From positions 117,276 through 181,275 of the forward strand of contig JBBRSD010000006.1 of the NCBI GenBank assembly GCA_038245725.1: a stretch of DNA of 64,000 nt, given 5' to 3'. This DNA is from JBBRSD01 sp038245725. GTDB lineage: Bacteria > Actinomycetota > Coriobacteriia > Anaerosomatales > JAAXUF01. Below are positions 1 through 7,598 of the stretch, piece by piece (position 1 is the first letter of the stretch; each line of letters begins with the position of its first letter). The notes below the pieces were generated by a model. That model made no database searches and had not been told where the DNA came from. It saw only the letters and a program-made list of their open reading frames with translations. The translations under genes and the position numbers were made by a program.

Positions 1-81
1 GCGCTCCGGCTCGTGGGCGGCCTCATCCTTGTCGGCGCAGCGGTCTTCACGTACCTCAAGATCAGGAGCATCCAGAAATGA
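1..81 (+). CDS. C-terminal end of a membrane protein (partial)
   Basis: Frame 1 is open from the window edge to a TGA at 79-81 and encodes about 26 residues: a hydrophobic stretch (VGGLILVGAAVFTYLKI) followed by a short basic tail (RSIQK). This looks like the last transmembrane helix of a protein that starts outside the window. Its stop overlaps the next start as ATGA, so the two are probably translationally coupled. No family can be named from so short a piece. Confidence 0.55.
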   Translation, partial: ALRLVGGLILVGAAVFTYLKIRSIQK

Positions 82-344
82 GCGCGAAACCCAGGCGGAC
101 TCCTCCCGTTGTGCCCGAAGAGCGGGTCACCCTCGAGCAGATCAAGCATCGCGCCGAGGAGATCGGCAACCTTGCGATCAACGAGTCCAAGCGTATCGCC
201 AACGACGTCTACGAGCAGAACGTGAGCAAGGCCGTCCTCGTTGCCGTTGGCGTGATCGTAGTGGCCGCCTCACTCGCGTACTTCATGGGATCGCGCGCCG
301 GACGCCGCGCCGCGTCCCCGCCTCCCGCGCCGCGCGGCTACTAG
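78..344 (+). CDS. Small single-pass membrane protein
   Basis: This 88-residue protein starts at the ATG overlapping the previous stop. Residues 1-50 are charged and probably helical (VTLEQIKHRAEEIGNLAINESKRIANDVYEQ). Residues about 51-70 form one transmembrane segment (KAVLVAVGVIVVAASLAYFMG), followed by a short Arg/Pro-rich tail. The layout recalls small actinobacterial cell-envelope proteins co-transcribed with phage-holin-like partners, but I do not recognise a family. The overlap with the upstream membrane protein suggests that the two act together. Confidence 0.65.
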   Translation: MSAKPRRTPPVVPEERVTLEQIKHRAEEIGNLAINESKRIANDVYEQNVSKAVLVAVGVIVVAASLAYFMGSRAGRRAASPPPAPRGY

Positions 345-357
345 CGGGTCGGCGAGC

Positions 358-831
358 GTGGCCGCCCTGCGTATCGAGCGAGTCGAAGTGGGCGCCGACA
401 GGATCGACGCGATCGTGCGCGTGTCCGACCGTGCGCTCGCGCGAACGTCCTGTACGCCGCGACTCCCCGCTCGCGCGATCGAACTCCTTCCGGGCCTCGC
501 GCGTCACACATGCGAGAACGGGTCGTCGCACGGCGCGATCGCCGAGTTCGCCGACACCGAGACGCCGCACCTGCTCGAGCACGTCGCCTGCGAGCTGATG
601 GCGCTTGCTGGTTCGCCCCGCACGCTGCACGGGGAAACCGTCTGGGACTTCTCGGCAGATGGGGTTGGGGTGTATCACGTCCGGCTGGAGTACGACGACG
701 ACCTCGTCTGCCTCGGGGCGTTGCGCAGCAGCGTCGGCGTCGTCGAGTGGCTCTTCGACCCAACCGCCGAGAAGCCCGACGTCGACCGCATCGTCACCGA
801 ACTTGCTGCGCTGCGGCAGCTACCGGCGTAG
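358..831 (+). CDS. Stand-alone cyanophycin synthetase-like N-terminal domain protein
   Basis: The 157-residue protein resembles the N-terminal domain of cyanophycin synthetase CphA (Pfam 'cyanophycin synthase-like N-terminal domain'). Visible marks are HLLEHVACELMALAG at about 64-78, matching the family pattern LLEHVALELQxLAG, and GVYHVRLEYDDD at about 102-113, matching GVYxVVxEY. CphA normally continues with ATP-grasp and Mur-ligase domains. Here the protein ends after the N-domain and nothing catalytic follows. It starts with GTG, 13 bases after the preceding stop, in a run of small membrane-protein genes. The family call is fairly secure; the function of a lone N-domain is unknown. Confidence 0.7.
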   Translation: MAALRIERVEVGADRIDAIVRVSDRALARTSCTPRLPARAIELLPGLARHTCENGSSHGAIAEFADTETPHLLEHVACELMALAGSPRTLHGETVWDFSADGVGVYHVRLEYDDDLVCLGALRSSVGVVEWLFDPTAEKPDVDRIVTELAALRQLPA

Positions 832-837
832 GCGCGC

Positions 838-1149
838 ATGACGTCCCGAGGGATGGCCGTCGTGGCCGTGCTTGTCGCTGGGCAGGCGCTATTCGGCCTT
901 GTCGCGGCCGCGGCGCTTGTTGCCGCGCGGCATCGGGCGAGCAGGCGCGTGATCGCCCAGATCGCAGCCATTATCGGCGTGGTGGAGTCGTTCGTATTTG
1001 CGCTCGGAGCCGCCGCGATCAACGCTGCGCGCGGTGGCAGCACGGCGTTGACGGCCGGACTCCTGTGGTACGTCGGCGTGGGGTGGATCGTCGTGCAGGG
1101 CGTGATCATCGTCTGGTGGGCGTGGGCGTGGTGGCGCTCGCGGCGTTGA
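838..1149 (+). CDS. Small integral membrane protein
   Basis: A 103-residue, very hydrophobic protein with about three predicted transmembrane segments (roughly residues 6-28, 38-60 and 72-97) and a basic WWRSRR end. The ATG lies 6 bases after the preceding stop, so it belongs to the same transcript as the CphA N-domain protein. No family recognised. Its TGA overlaps the -35 element of the next promoter. Confidence 0.6.
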   Translation: MTSRGMAVVAVLVAGQALFGLVAAAALVAARHRASRRVIAQIAAIIGVVESFVFALGAAAINAARGGSTALTAGLLWYVGVGWIVVQGVIIVWWAWAWWRSRR

Positions 1150-1175
1150 CCTGCGCTTCCGCGCGGTGCTATCGT
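1146..1175 (+). promoter_or_regulatory. Sigma-70-type promoter of the T-box leader
   Basis: TTGACC at 1146-1151 and TATCGT at 1170-1175 are separated by 18 bp, which predicts a transcript start near 1182. This lies just upstream of the first helix of the T-box leader. Confidence 0.55.
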
Positions 1176-1181
1176 GCGCGT

Positions 1182-1420
1182 CACACCTTTCGGGGCGATG
1201 CCTCGCAGGACTGAACAGCTCACCATGGACGTGAGGGAAGAGGGCGTAATCGCCCAGCCACCCCTCCGAAGTCCTCCGCCAGGGCGCGAGCGCCGGAAGC
1301 GGATCGGCCCCGGACCGGTATACCGGGAATGAGGTCTTGCTCGTGCCATCCGGCATACGCGAGACGAAGATTGGTGGTACCGCGAATGCCCCCTCGCCCA
1401 ATCAGGCGGAGGGGGTTTTC
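1182..1420 (+). promoter_or_regulatory. T-box riboswitch leader (transcriptional attenuation)
   Basis: The conserved T-box GGTGGTACCGCG is at 1373-1384. It is followed by a terminator: arms CCCCCTCGCC (1389-1398) and GGCGGAGGGGG (1405-1415, one bulged G) and a TTTT tail. A candidate Stem I base is AGGACT (1207-1212) pairing with AGTCCT (1270-1275). In this family the UGGN bulge pairs with the 3' NCCA end of an uncharged tRNA and favours an antiterminator. Here the variable base is U, which fits a tRNA with discriminator A. I could not assign the specifier codon with confidence. The leader ends 26 bases before the aminotransferase start and should control both it and the D-Ala-D-Ala ligase. 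Confidence 0.85.
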
Positions 1421-1446
1421 TAGTTTTCCGGGGTTAGGTGGACGAC

Positions 1447-2715
1447 ATGGGTACTGCTCGAGTTGTGTTCGACCGATGGCACGACCGATACGCCGAGAGG
1501 CTTGCGGGCGTGCGCTCCAGCGCCGTGCGCGACCTGTTCGCCGCGGCATCGCGCCCCGACATGATCTCGCTGTCCGGCGGCATGCCGGCCGTCGACCACG
1601 TGCCCCACGACCTCGTCGCCGCGGCCGCGCGCGATGCCGTGCACCATGAAGGCGCTGCGGCGCTGCAGTACGGGTCGAGCAACGGCCGGCCGCAGATCCG
1701 CGGGCTTATCGGCGAATTGATGGCTGAGATCGGCGTGCGGCTGTCGCCCGACGACGTCATCGTGACCGCCGGCGCGCAGCAGGCACTCGACCTGCTCGCG
1801 AAGACGTTCGTGAACCCCGGCGACATCGTGATCACCGAGGGACCTACGTACGTCGGCGCGCTGCAGGCGTTCTCGGCGTATCAGCCCGAGATCCGCTGCG
1901 TACCGATGGACGACGACGGGATGCGGATGGACCTGCTCGAGGCCGAGCTCAAGCGCGTAGGGCCGCGCGGCGCGAAGTTCATCTACACGATCCCGAACTT
2001 CCAGAACCCCGCCGGCGTCACCATGTCGCCGGATCGCCGGCGTCGGCTGCTCGAACTCGCGCGTGAGTACGACATCCCCGTCGTCGAGGACGACCCATAC
2101 GGCCGGCTGCGTTTCGAAGGCGGTCACATGAAGCCGCTGCGTTCGCTCGACGACGAGGTCATCTACCTCGGCACCTTCAGCAAGATCTTCGCGCCGGGGC
2201 TGCGCCTGGGGTGGGTCACCGCGCCCAGGCCTATCCTCGCGAAAGTGCTGCTCGTGAAGCAGGCAGCAGACCTGTGCGGCTCGAACTTCGCGCAGGTCAC
2301 AGCGGAGCGCTACTTCAAAGGCACGCGCTGGCGCCGCGTCCTGCAGGGACTCACGAGCACCTACGCTGAGCGCCGGGACGCAATGATCGCCGCGCTCGAG
2401 GAGCACTTTCCCGCCGAGGCGCGCTGGACCAAGCCTGACGGCGGCTTCTTCGTCTGGGTCGAGCTGCCGAAGTTCGTCGACTGCAACGCGATGCTCGCCG
2501 AGGCAGTCGAGCGCGGCGTCACCTACGCGCCTGGCGACGGCTTCTACCCCGACGGGCGCGGTCGGAACTGCATGCGACTGGCCTTCTGCTACGCTGAACC
2601 GGCGGCCATCAACGAGGCCGTTCGGCGACTCGCCGAGGTCGTCGAAGACCGGCTCGAACTCTACCGCGCGTTCATCGCTGCGGGGGCTATCGATGCCGAG
2701 GAAGGTGCGGCGTGA
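1447..2715 (+). CDS. PLP-dependent aminotransferase (class I/II, LysN/MocR-like catalytic domain)
   Basis: A 422-residue fold-type I aminotransferase. Visible motifs are SLSGGMPAVDHVP near the N-terminus, YGSSNGRPQIRGLI, VTAGAQQALDLLAK (cofactor site), IPNFQNPAGVTMS, VVEDDPYGRLRFEGG, and SKIFAPGLRLGW with the Schiff-base lysine at about K246. Its relatives are 2-aminoadipate/aromatic aminotransferases and the catalytic half of MocR regulators, but there is no N-terminal HTH. The ATG at 1447 is preferred over the GTG at 1438 because AGGTGG lies 6 bases upstream. It follows a T-box leader and overlaps the D-Ala-D-Ala ligase gene, so it probably serves amino acid or cell-wall precursor supply. 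The exact substrate is not visible. Confidence 0.85.
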   Translation: MGTARVVFDRWHDRYAERLAGVRSSAVRDLFAAASRPDMISLSGGMPAVDHVPHDLVAAAARDAVHHEGAAALQYGSSNGRPQIRGLIGELMAEIGVRLSPDDVIVTAGAQQALDLLAKTFVNPGDIVITEGPTYVGALQAFSAYQPEIRCVPMDDDGMRMDLLEAELKRVGPRGAKFIYTIPNFQNPAGVTMSPDRRRRLLELAREYDIPVVEDDPYGRLRFEGGHMKPLRSLDDEVIYLGTFSKIFAPGLRLGWVTAPRPILAKVLLVKQAADLCGSNFAQVTAERYFKGTRWRRVLQGLTSTYAERRDAMIAALEEHFPAEARWTKPDGGFFVWVELPKFVDCNAMLAEAVERGVTYAPGDGFYPDGRGRNCMRLAFCYAEPAAINEAVRRLAEVVEDRLELYRAFIAAGAIDAEEGAA

Positions 2716-3671
2716 AAGAGAAGATCGCAGTGCTCATGGGTGGCCGCTCGCTTGAGCGCGAGGTCTCGCTCGCGTCCGGGCGCCGCGTTGCCGACGCGCT
2801 CACCGCCGCCGGCTATCGCGTGCTGCCGCTCGACGTGACCGCCGACCTCGTCGCAACGCTGCGCGCCGAGCGACCCGACGCAGCCTACATCGCGCTGCAC
2901 GGCAAGTACGGCGAAGACGGCACTATCCAGGAGCTGCTCGAGTTTCTCGGCGTGGCGTACACGGGGCCCGGCGTTGTGTCGTGCGCGCTGTCCTGGGACA
3001 AGTCGGTGACCAAGCACCTCCTGCGGGAGAAGGGTATCCCCACGCCAGCGTGGATCACACTCACGGCTGACGCATTCAAGGAGATGGGCGCGGCGACCGC
3101 GCTCGATCTCGTCCCCGACGCCGTTGGCGGCTTCCCGGTTGCGGTCAAGCCGGCGCGGCAGGGCTCGGCGCTGGGCCTGGCGCGCATCGACTCCGCCGAG
3201 AAGCTCGCAGACGCGCTGCTGATGGCGCTGTCCTACGACACGAGCGTCATCGTCGAGAAGTGGATCGAGGGCACCGAACTCGCGGTCTCCGTCCTCGGCG
3301 ACGGCGGTACGCTCACCGTGCTGCCCCCGGTCGAGATCGCGCCGGCTGACGGCCTGTACGACTTCTCGGCGAGGATGGCCGCCGACGAGGTGGACTTCTT
3401 CGTCCCGGCGCGTATCAGCACCGAGCTCGCCGACGAGGCCTGTGACGTCGCTCGTGAGGTCCATGAGGCGCTCGGCTGCCGCGACGTCAGCCGTGTCGAC
3501 CTCATGCTCGACATCGAGGGCCGGCCGTACGTGCTCGAGTGCAATACCTCGCCCGGCATGACCGAGACGTCGCTGCTCCCCATGGCGGCAGAAGCTGCGG
3601 ACATGACGTTCCAGGACGTCGTCACGCGTATCATCGAGGCCGCGCTTGCGCGAACGGAATCGGGTACATAG
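2712..3671 (+). CDS. ddl: D-alanine--D-alanine ligase
   Basis: A 319-residue ATP-grasp ligase that joins two D-alanines for peptidoglycan precursors. Visible features are the N-terminal GGRSLEREVSLASG, ALHGKYGEDGTIQ, the ATP-grasp strand GFPVAVKPARQGSALG, the EKWIEGTELAVSVLG loop, and the metal-binding C-terminal LECNTSPGMTETSLLP. The length is typical. The GTG start overlaps the aminotransferase stop by 4 bases, so the two form a translationally coupled operon under T-box control. Confidence 0.9.
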   Translation: MKEKIAVLMGGRSLEREVSLASGRRVADALTAAGYRVLPLDVTADLVATLRAERPDAAYIALHGKYGEDGTIQELLEFLGVAYTGPGVVSCALSWDKSVTKHLLREKGIPTPAWITLTADAFKEMGAATALDLVPDAVGGFPVAVKPARQGSALGLARIDSAEKLADALLMALSYDTSVIVEKWIEGTELAVSVLGDGGTLTVLPPVEIAPADGLYDFSARMAADEVDFFVPARISTELADEACDVAREVHEALGCRDVSRVDLMLDIEGRPYVLECNTSPGMTETSLLPMAAEAADMTFQDVVTRIIEAALARTESGT

Positions 3672-3744
3672 GCTTTGAGGGCTCGGCATGCTGCCGGGCC
3701 TGAAACATCGTGGAGTTTCGCATCAATCACGGAGGTGCTTTCGA

Positions 3745-4308
3745 ATGCATGACGGATACGGTCGGCGTGGAGGTTCGGTCTTCGGTGCATTTCTTCTCGG
3801 GGGAATCGTAGGTGCAGTGCTCGGCCTGCTGTTCGCACCGCGGTCCGGTAACGACACACGTGAGATGCTCACAGATAAGGCCGAGGAGTACTGGGGCGGC
3901 GCCGGCGAGATGGTCTCCACCGGCATGGACAAGGTAACGGACATGGCTTCGACGACGAAGGTCACCGCTTCTGAGAAGGGCGAGGAGCTGCGCGCCAAGA
4001 TCGACGAGGCGCGCGGCCGCCTGCAGGAGCAGGTCGCCAAGTCCGCCGAGGTCACGAAGGCCAAGATCGAAGAGGTCACTCCCGTGGCCAAGGGCGCAGT
4101 AGACAAGGCCGCTGAGAGCACGAAGAGCGGCATCGACGTTGCCGCAGAGAAGGCCACCGGCGGTCTCGACTTCGTCGCGAAGAAGGCCGCAGCAGACGCG
4201 GCTTCCTCCGATGCGGCTGCGGCTGTTGCCGAGGTCAAGGCTGGTGTGGACGAAGCAGCTGCCGCGACCGCCCAGAAGTTCGGCGAGAACCCGCTGCCGC
4301 CGCTCTAG
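3745..4308 (+). CDS. YtxH domain general-stress-type protein
   Basis: A 187-residue protein with a YtxH-type N-terminus: a transmembrane/glycine segment SVFGAFLLGGIVGAVLGLLF at about 11-30, then APRSGNDTREML. The rest is a long Ala/Lys/Glu-rich amphipathic helix region with 11-residue-like repeats (KTKIEEVTPVAKGAVDKAAE type), as in apolipoprotein- or LEA-like proteins. GGAGGT at 3731-3736 fixes the ATG at 3745. The family is membrane-anchored and often stress-related; no precise function is known. Confidence 0.75.
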   Translation: MHDGYGRRGGSVFGAFLLGGIVGAVLGLLFAPRSGNDTREMLTDKAEEYWGGAGEMVSTGMDKVTDMASTTKVTASEKGEELRAKIDEARGRLQEQVAKSAEVTKAKIEEVTPVAKGAVDKAAESTKSGIDVAAEKATGGLDFVAKKAAADAASSDAAAAVAEVKAGVDEAAAATAQKFGENPLPPL

Positions 4309-4384
4309 TCTCGGCTTGGTAGCTGCTACGCTCGGGCCGGCTCCCGGTAGTGGGGGTCGGCCCGTCGCATGGAAGGACGAACCG

Positions 4385-5155
4385 ATGCTCTCGATTCGCG
4401 AAGTGGACCGCGTCAAAGTCCTCGGCGAACCGAACAAGAAGACCGGCGTGCGCCGAAAGGTCGGCACCGTCGGTTACGTGCTGTTCCATCCCACCGAGCT
4501 GCGGGTAGTGGGCTTCGCCGTCGAGCGCAGCGATCTCGCGCTCATGGTCGAGCGCAAGGACCGCTACATCGCGCTCGATCGGGTCGTGCTTGTCGACCGC
4601 GAGCTTCAGACCCACGGCAAAGCCGGGTGGGACAAAGCGGCGGCCAATCGGCTCGGCATCGAATGGGACGCGACGGTCGCGTGGGCGGGGATGCCGGTGC
4701 GTAGCGAGTCCGGCCAGAAGCTGGGCACCGTGCGCGACGCGGTCTTTGACGAGAAGACAGGCGAGCTCAACGCGCTCGGCTTGTCTGAGGGCACGAGCAG
4801 GGACGTCGCCATCGGCGTCCGCAATCTGCCGGCTCGGATGGTGCGCAGCTTCGATGGCGAGGCGGTCGTCGTCGCCGACGAAGCCGCTGACGTCGAGGTC
4901 GACGGTGGTGCGGCCGCCACGGCCGGCAAAGCAGCCGCCGTCGTGAAGATGAAGACGGAGCTTGCCGCTGACTCAGCGACCGAGAAGTTCGACGAAGCTG
5001 CCGTCGTGGCGGGCGAGGCTGCGGGAAAGGCGGTGTTCGCCGCGAAGAGCGCGGCGAAGGCTGCCGCCAACACCGTGACCGGCAAGAAGGCTGTCGGGTG
5101 GCTCAAGGCGCTCAGGGACGAGGTCAAGGACGCGATCGGCCCCGACGACGACTGA
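4385..5155 (+). CDS. PRC-barrel domain protein
   Basis: A 256-residue protein with two PRC-barrel-like beta domains, at about 1-85 (MLSIREVDRVKVLGEP through YIALDRVVLVD) and about 100-165 (GMPVRSESGQKLGTVRDAVFDEKTGELNALGLSEG). An Ala/Lys-rich helical tail of about 80 residues resembles that of the preceding YtxH protein. PRC barrels often mediate RNA or protein contacts or act as adaptor domains. GGAAGGA lies 8 bases before the ATG. A GC-rich inverted repeat sits in the 76-base gap after the YtxH gene. The exact role is unknown. Confidence 0.7.
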   Translation: MLSIREVDRVKVLGEPNKKTGVRRKVGTVGYVLFHPTELRVVGFAVERSDLALMVERKDRYIALDRVVLVDRELQTHGKAGWDKAAANRLGIEWDATVAWAGMPVRSESGQKLGTVRDAVFDEKTGELNALGLSEGTSRDVAIGVRNLPARMVRSFDGEAVVVADEAADVEVDGGAAATAGKAAAVVKMKTELAADSATEKFDEAAVVAGEAAGKAVFAAKSAAKAAANTVTGKKAVGWLKALRDEVKDAIGPDDD

Positions 5156-5283
5156 TGCCGCCCGTCACACTGCGTCGTACCAGCCGCGCTTCTCGGCGAC
5201 GGGTGGGCAACAGCGTGCCTCGAGCAAGGCGCCCGCTCTATACTGGACAGACACTAGCGCACGATTCCATCTGATTGCAGGCC

Positions 5284-5922
5284 ATGACGCGCAAGCTTCG
5301 CCCACTCCAGTTCGATGATCTCGACCGTCTCCCGTCGGGTTGTGCGGGCTGCGCGTTTTGGGAGAGCGCGGGAGAGCGCGAGCGACGCTGCGGCTCGACG
5401 TGCGACTCGGAGCACCAACGCGCCTGGTTCCGTAGAGTGAGTGATGAGTGGGGGGTCTGCGGACGCGTCGCCTACGAAGACGACGAGGTGCTCGGCTTCA
5501 TCAAGTACGCACCGAGCGGCTACTTCCCCCAAGCTGCGACCTTCGCCGCGGCGCCCGAAGATCCCTCCGTACCGATGATCAGCTGCCTTCACATCGCCAC
5601 TGATGCGCGCCATCGCGGGCTGGGCACGCTCCTCTTGCGCGCGTGTCTGCGCGACCTCGTTCAGCGTGGCGAGCGCCGCGTCGAGGCCTTCGCGCAGACG
5701 GATGCCGCGGTCAACATCGACGACGTCCCCATGCTGGGCATGCCGTTCCTGCTGCGAAACGGCTTCGTGGTCTCGCGGTCCGACCCGCGTTATCCGCTCA
5801 TGCGGTTGGATCTGCGTACGCTCGCCGTGTTGCGCGAGGACCTTGAATCCGTGCTCGAATCACTCCGTTTTCCGATGCGCGTGCCGTCCCGAGCGCCCGC
5901 GTCGCTTTCCAACGAGAGGTAG
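5284..5922 (+). CDS. GNAT family N-acetyltransferase with Cys-rich N-terminus
   Basis: A protein of about 212 residues. The GNAT core shows the acetyl-CoA loop ISCLHIATDARHRGLGTLLLRACL at about 99-122 and the late-strand MPFLLRNGFVV. The first 45 residues carry CAGCAFWE and CGSTCDSEHQRAW, a cysteine cluster that could bind metal. ATG 5284 is preferred over TTG 5275. A TATACT hexamer at 5238-5243 may be the -10 of its promoter, but no good -35 is visible. The substrate is unknown. Confidence 0.75.
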   Translation: MTRKLRPLQFDDLDRLPSGCAGCAFWESAGERERRCGSTCDSEHQRAWFRRVSDEWGVCGRVAYEDDEVLGFIKYAPSGYFPQAATFAAAPEDPSVPMISCLHIATDARHRGLGTLLLRACLRDLVQRGERRVEAFAQTDAAVNIDDVPMLGMPFLLRNGFVVSRSDPRYPLMRLDLRTLAVLREDLESVLESLRFPMRVPSRAPASLSNER

Positions 5923-5926
5923 ACCC

Positions 5927-6415
5927 GTGACCGACCCGCCCCGCAAAGGGGGCTCCCGAGAACGCGTGCGAACCTTCCTCGAGGCTCACGGTCTCGCAGA
6001 CGAGATCGTCGAGTTCGAGCAGTCCACCAAGACCGCAGCCGAGGCAGCCGATGCCATGGGATGCGAACTCGGGCAGATCGTGAAGTCGCTCGTCGTGGTC
6101 GTCGACGGGCAATCGTCCGTCGTGGCGCTCGTTGCCGGAGACCGCAAGGGCGATCTGCACGCCATCGCGGTCGAGCTGGGCGGCGCGAAGGCGAAGATGG
6201 CCGACGCCGACACCGTTCGCGCCGCCACTGGCTATGCGATCGGGGGAGTGTCACCCTTCGCACTTCCAGACAGCCTGCCGGTGCTCTTCGACGACTCGCT
6301 CATGCGCTTCGAGGTCGTCTACCCTGCGGCAGGAACGCCGTCGTCGATGGTGCGCATGGACCGAGACGGGCTTCTCGGCATGAGCGGCGCGCGCGTGGCA
6401 CGCATATCGCTCTGA
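5927..6415 (+). CDS. YbaK/EbsC family aminoacyl-tRNA deacylase
   Basis: A 162-residue YbaK/ProX-type editing domain, which hydrolyses mischarged aminoacyl-tRNA in trans. Typical features are STKTAAEAADAMGCELGQIVKSLVV, VVALVAGDRKGDL and GYAIGGVSPFALP. GAGAGG precedes the GTG start, which lies 4 bases after the GNAT stop, so the two are co-transcribed. The specificity (Cys-tRNA-Pro or another) cannot be read from the sequence. Confidence 0.85.
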   Translation: MTDPPRKGGSRERVRTFLEAHGLADEIVEFEQSTKTAAEAADAMGCELGQIVKSLVVVVDGQSSVVALVAGDRKGDLHAIAVELGGAKAKMADADTVRAATGYAIGGVSPFALPDSLPVLFDDSLMRFEVVYPAAGTPSSMVRMDRDGLLGMSGARVARISL

Positions 6416-6458
6416 TTTTCGGCTCGTTCCGACGGTAGAAGAAAAGGACCCGCACCAG

Positions 6459-7595
6459 GTGTATCAAACCGTCCCGCCTCATCCCCACCGTCGCACGACG
6501 ACGTTTGTACTCTCTATCGTGAGCCTGTGTCTGCTCGCGCTCTTTCTCGCGCTCGCCTTCAATCTGAAGCAACCGATCTCGCTGACCGTTGACGGGGTGA
6601 AGATGAAGGTGCGCGCCGGCACTACCGTCGCCGAACTGCAGAGCAGCGGGGCGATCTCGTCTCACGCCGGCCGGGTTCTCTCGATCAAGGGCGCGATTCT
6701 CGGCGACGCCGAGGGCGAGCCAGTGCTCATCGAGCGCAACGGGCGATCAGCGGCGAGCAACGAGATCGTCTTCGATGGCGACGTGCTCATGAGTTCGAGC
6801 GGTGCCGACAGTACCGAGGCCACAGTGGCGGTGCGCGAACCGATTCCGATGCAGACCCGCATCCAAGGGACGGGTCCGGTCATGCAGCTTGCCAGCCCAG
6901 GGTCGGTCGGCGTCCGCGAAGCCGTGCTCGGGGCCGTCTCGAGGGACGTCGTCTCTAGCCGGACGGTCACGCCGGAGCAGCCCATGGTGGTCCTGCGCGT
7001 TCGTCCCTCGCCGACCGACAAGCTCATCGCGCTCACGTTCGACGACGGCCCGTGGCCGGGACACACCGAGAAGATCCTGCAGATCCTCAAGGCCGAGAAA
7101 GTCCACGCCACGTTCTTCATGGTCGGCATACGCGTCAAGCTCTCGCCCGGACTGGCGCGACTGGTCGTTGCCGACGGCAACCTTGTGGGCAACCACACGC
7201 TCAGCCACCGGGAACTGACGAAGAACTCCGCCAAAGAGGTCAAGCATCAGATCATGGGCGGCGCCGATGCCATCTTCCGGGCGACCGGCGTACGCCCCAT
7301 CTGGTTCCGTCCCCCGTACGGCTCCATCAACGGTGGCGTATGGAAGGAGACGCGACAACTTCATCTGCGCGTCGCGATGTGGGACATCGACACCCGCGAC
7401 TGGAGCCGTCCCGGCGTCAAACACATCGTCACGGTCGCCGAGAAGCACGCGAGCAAGGGCGCGATCATCCTGATGCACGACGGAGGGGGCAGTGACCGTA
7501 CGCAGACCATCGCGGCGCTGCCGACGGTCATTCGCGACCTGAAGAAGCGCGGCTTCGTCTTCGTCACGCTGCAGGAACTCGCGGACGCCCACTAA
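6459..7595 (+). CDS. Membrane-anchored polysaccharide deacetylase (NodB domain)
   Basis: A 378-residue protein. One N-terminal membrane anchor lies at about 15-36. A small beta-rich DUF348/ThiS-like region follows (LTVDGVKMKVRAGTTVAELQ), then a NodB deacetylase domain from about 185. The metal and catalytic motifs are intact: LTFDDGPWPG, NHTLSHREL, RPPYGSING, WDIDTRDW and IILMHDGGG. It probably deacetylates N-acetylglucosamine in peptidoglycan or an exopolysaccharide outside the membrane. AAGGA lies upstream of the GTG start. The lipoprotein gene follows after 3 bases. Confidence 0.88.
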   Translation: MYQTVPPHPHRRTTTFVLSIVSLCLLALFLALAFNLKQPISLTVDGVKMKVRAGTTVAELQSSGAISSHAGRVLSIKGAILGDAEGEPVLIERNGRSAASNEIVFDGDVLMSSSGADSTEATVAVREPIPMQTRIQGTGPVMQLASPGSVGVREAVLGAVSRDVVSSRTVTPEQPMVVLRVRPSPTDKLIALTFDDGPWPGHTEKILQILKAEKVHATFFMVGIRVKLSPGLARLVVADGNLVGNHTLSHRELTKNSAKEVKHQIMGGADAIFRATGVRPIWFRPPYGSINGGVWKETRQLHLRVAMWDIDTRDWSRPGVKHIVTVAEKHASKGAIILMHDGGGSDRTQTIAALPTVIRDLKKRGFVFVTLQELADAH

Positions 7596-7598
7596 GCG

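Noticed and set aside
6396..6411. TGGCACGCATATCGCT, a sigma-54-like GG-N10-GC site 49 bases before the polysaccharide deacetylase
   Set aside because: It lies inside the end of the YbaK coding sequence, the -12 box is TCGC, and the distance to the start differs from the better sites. It is probably chance.
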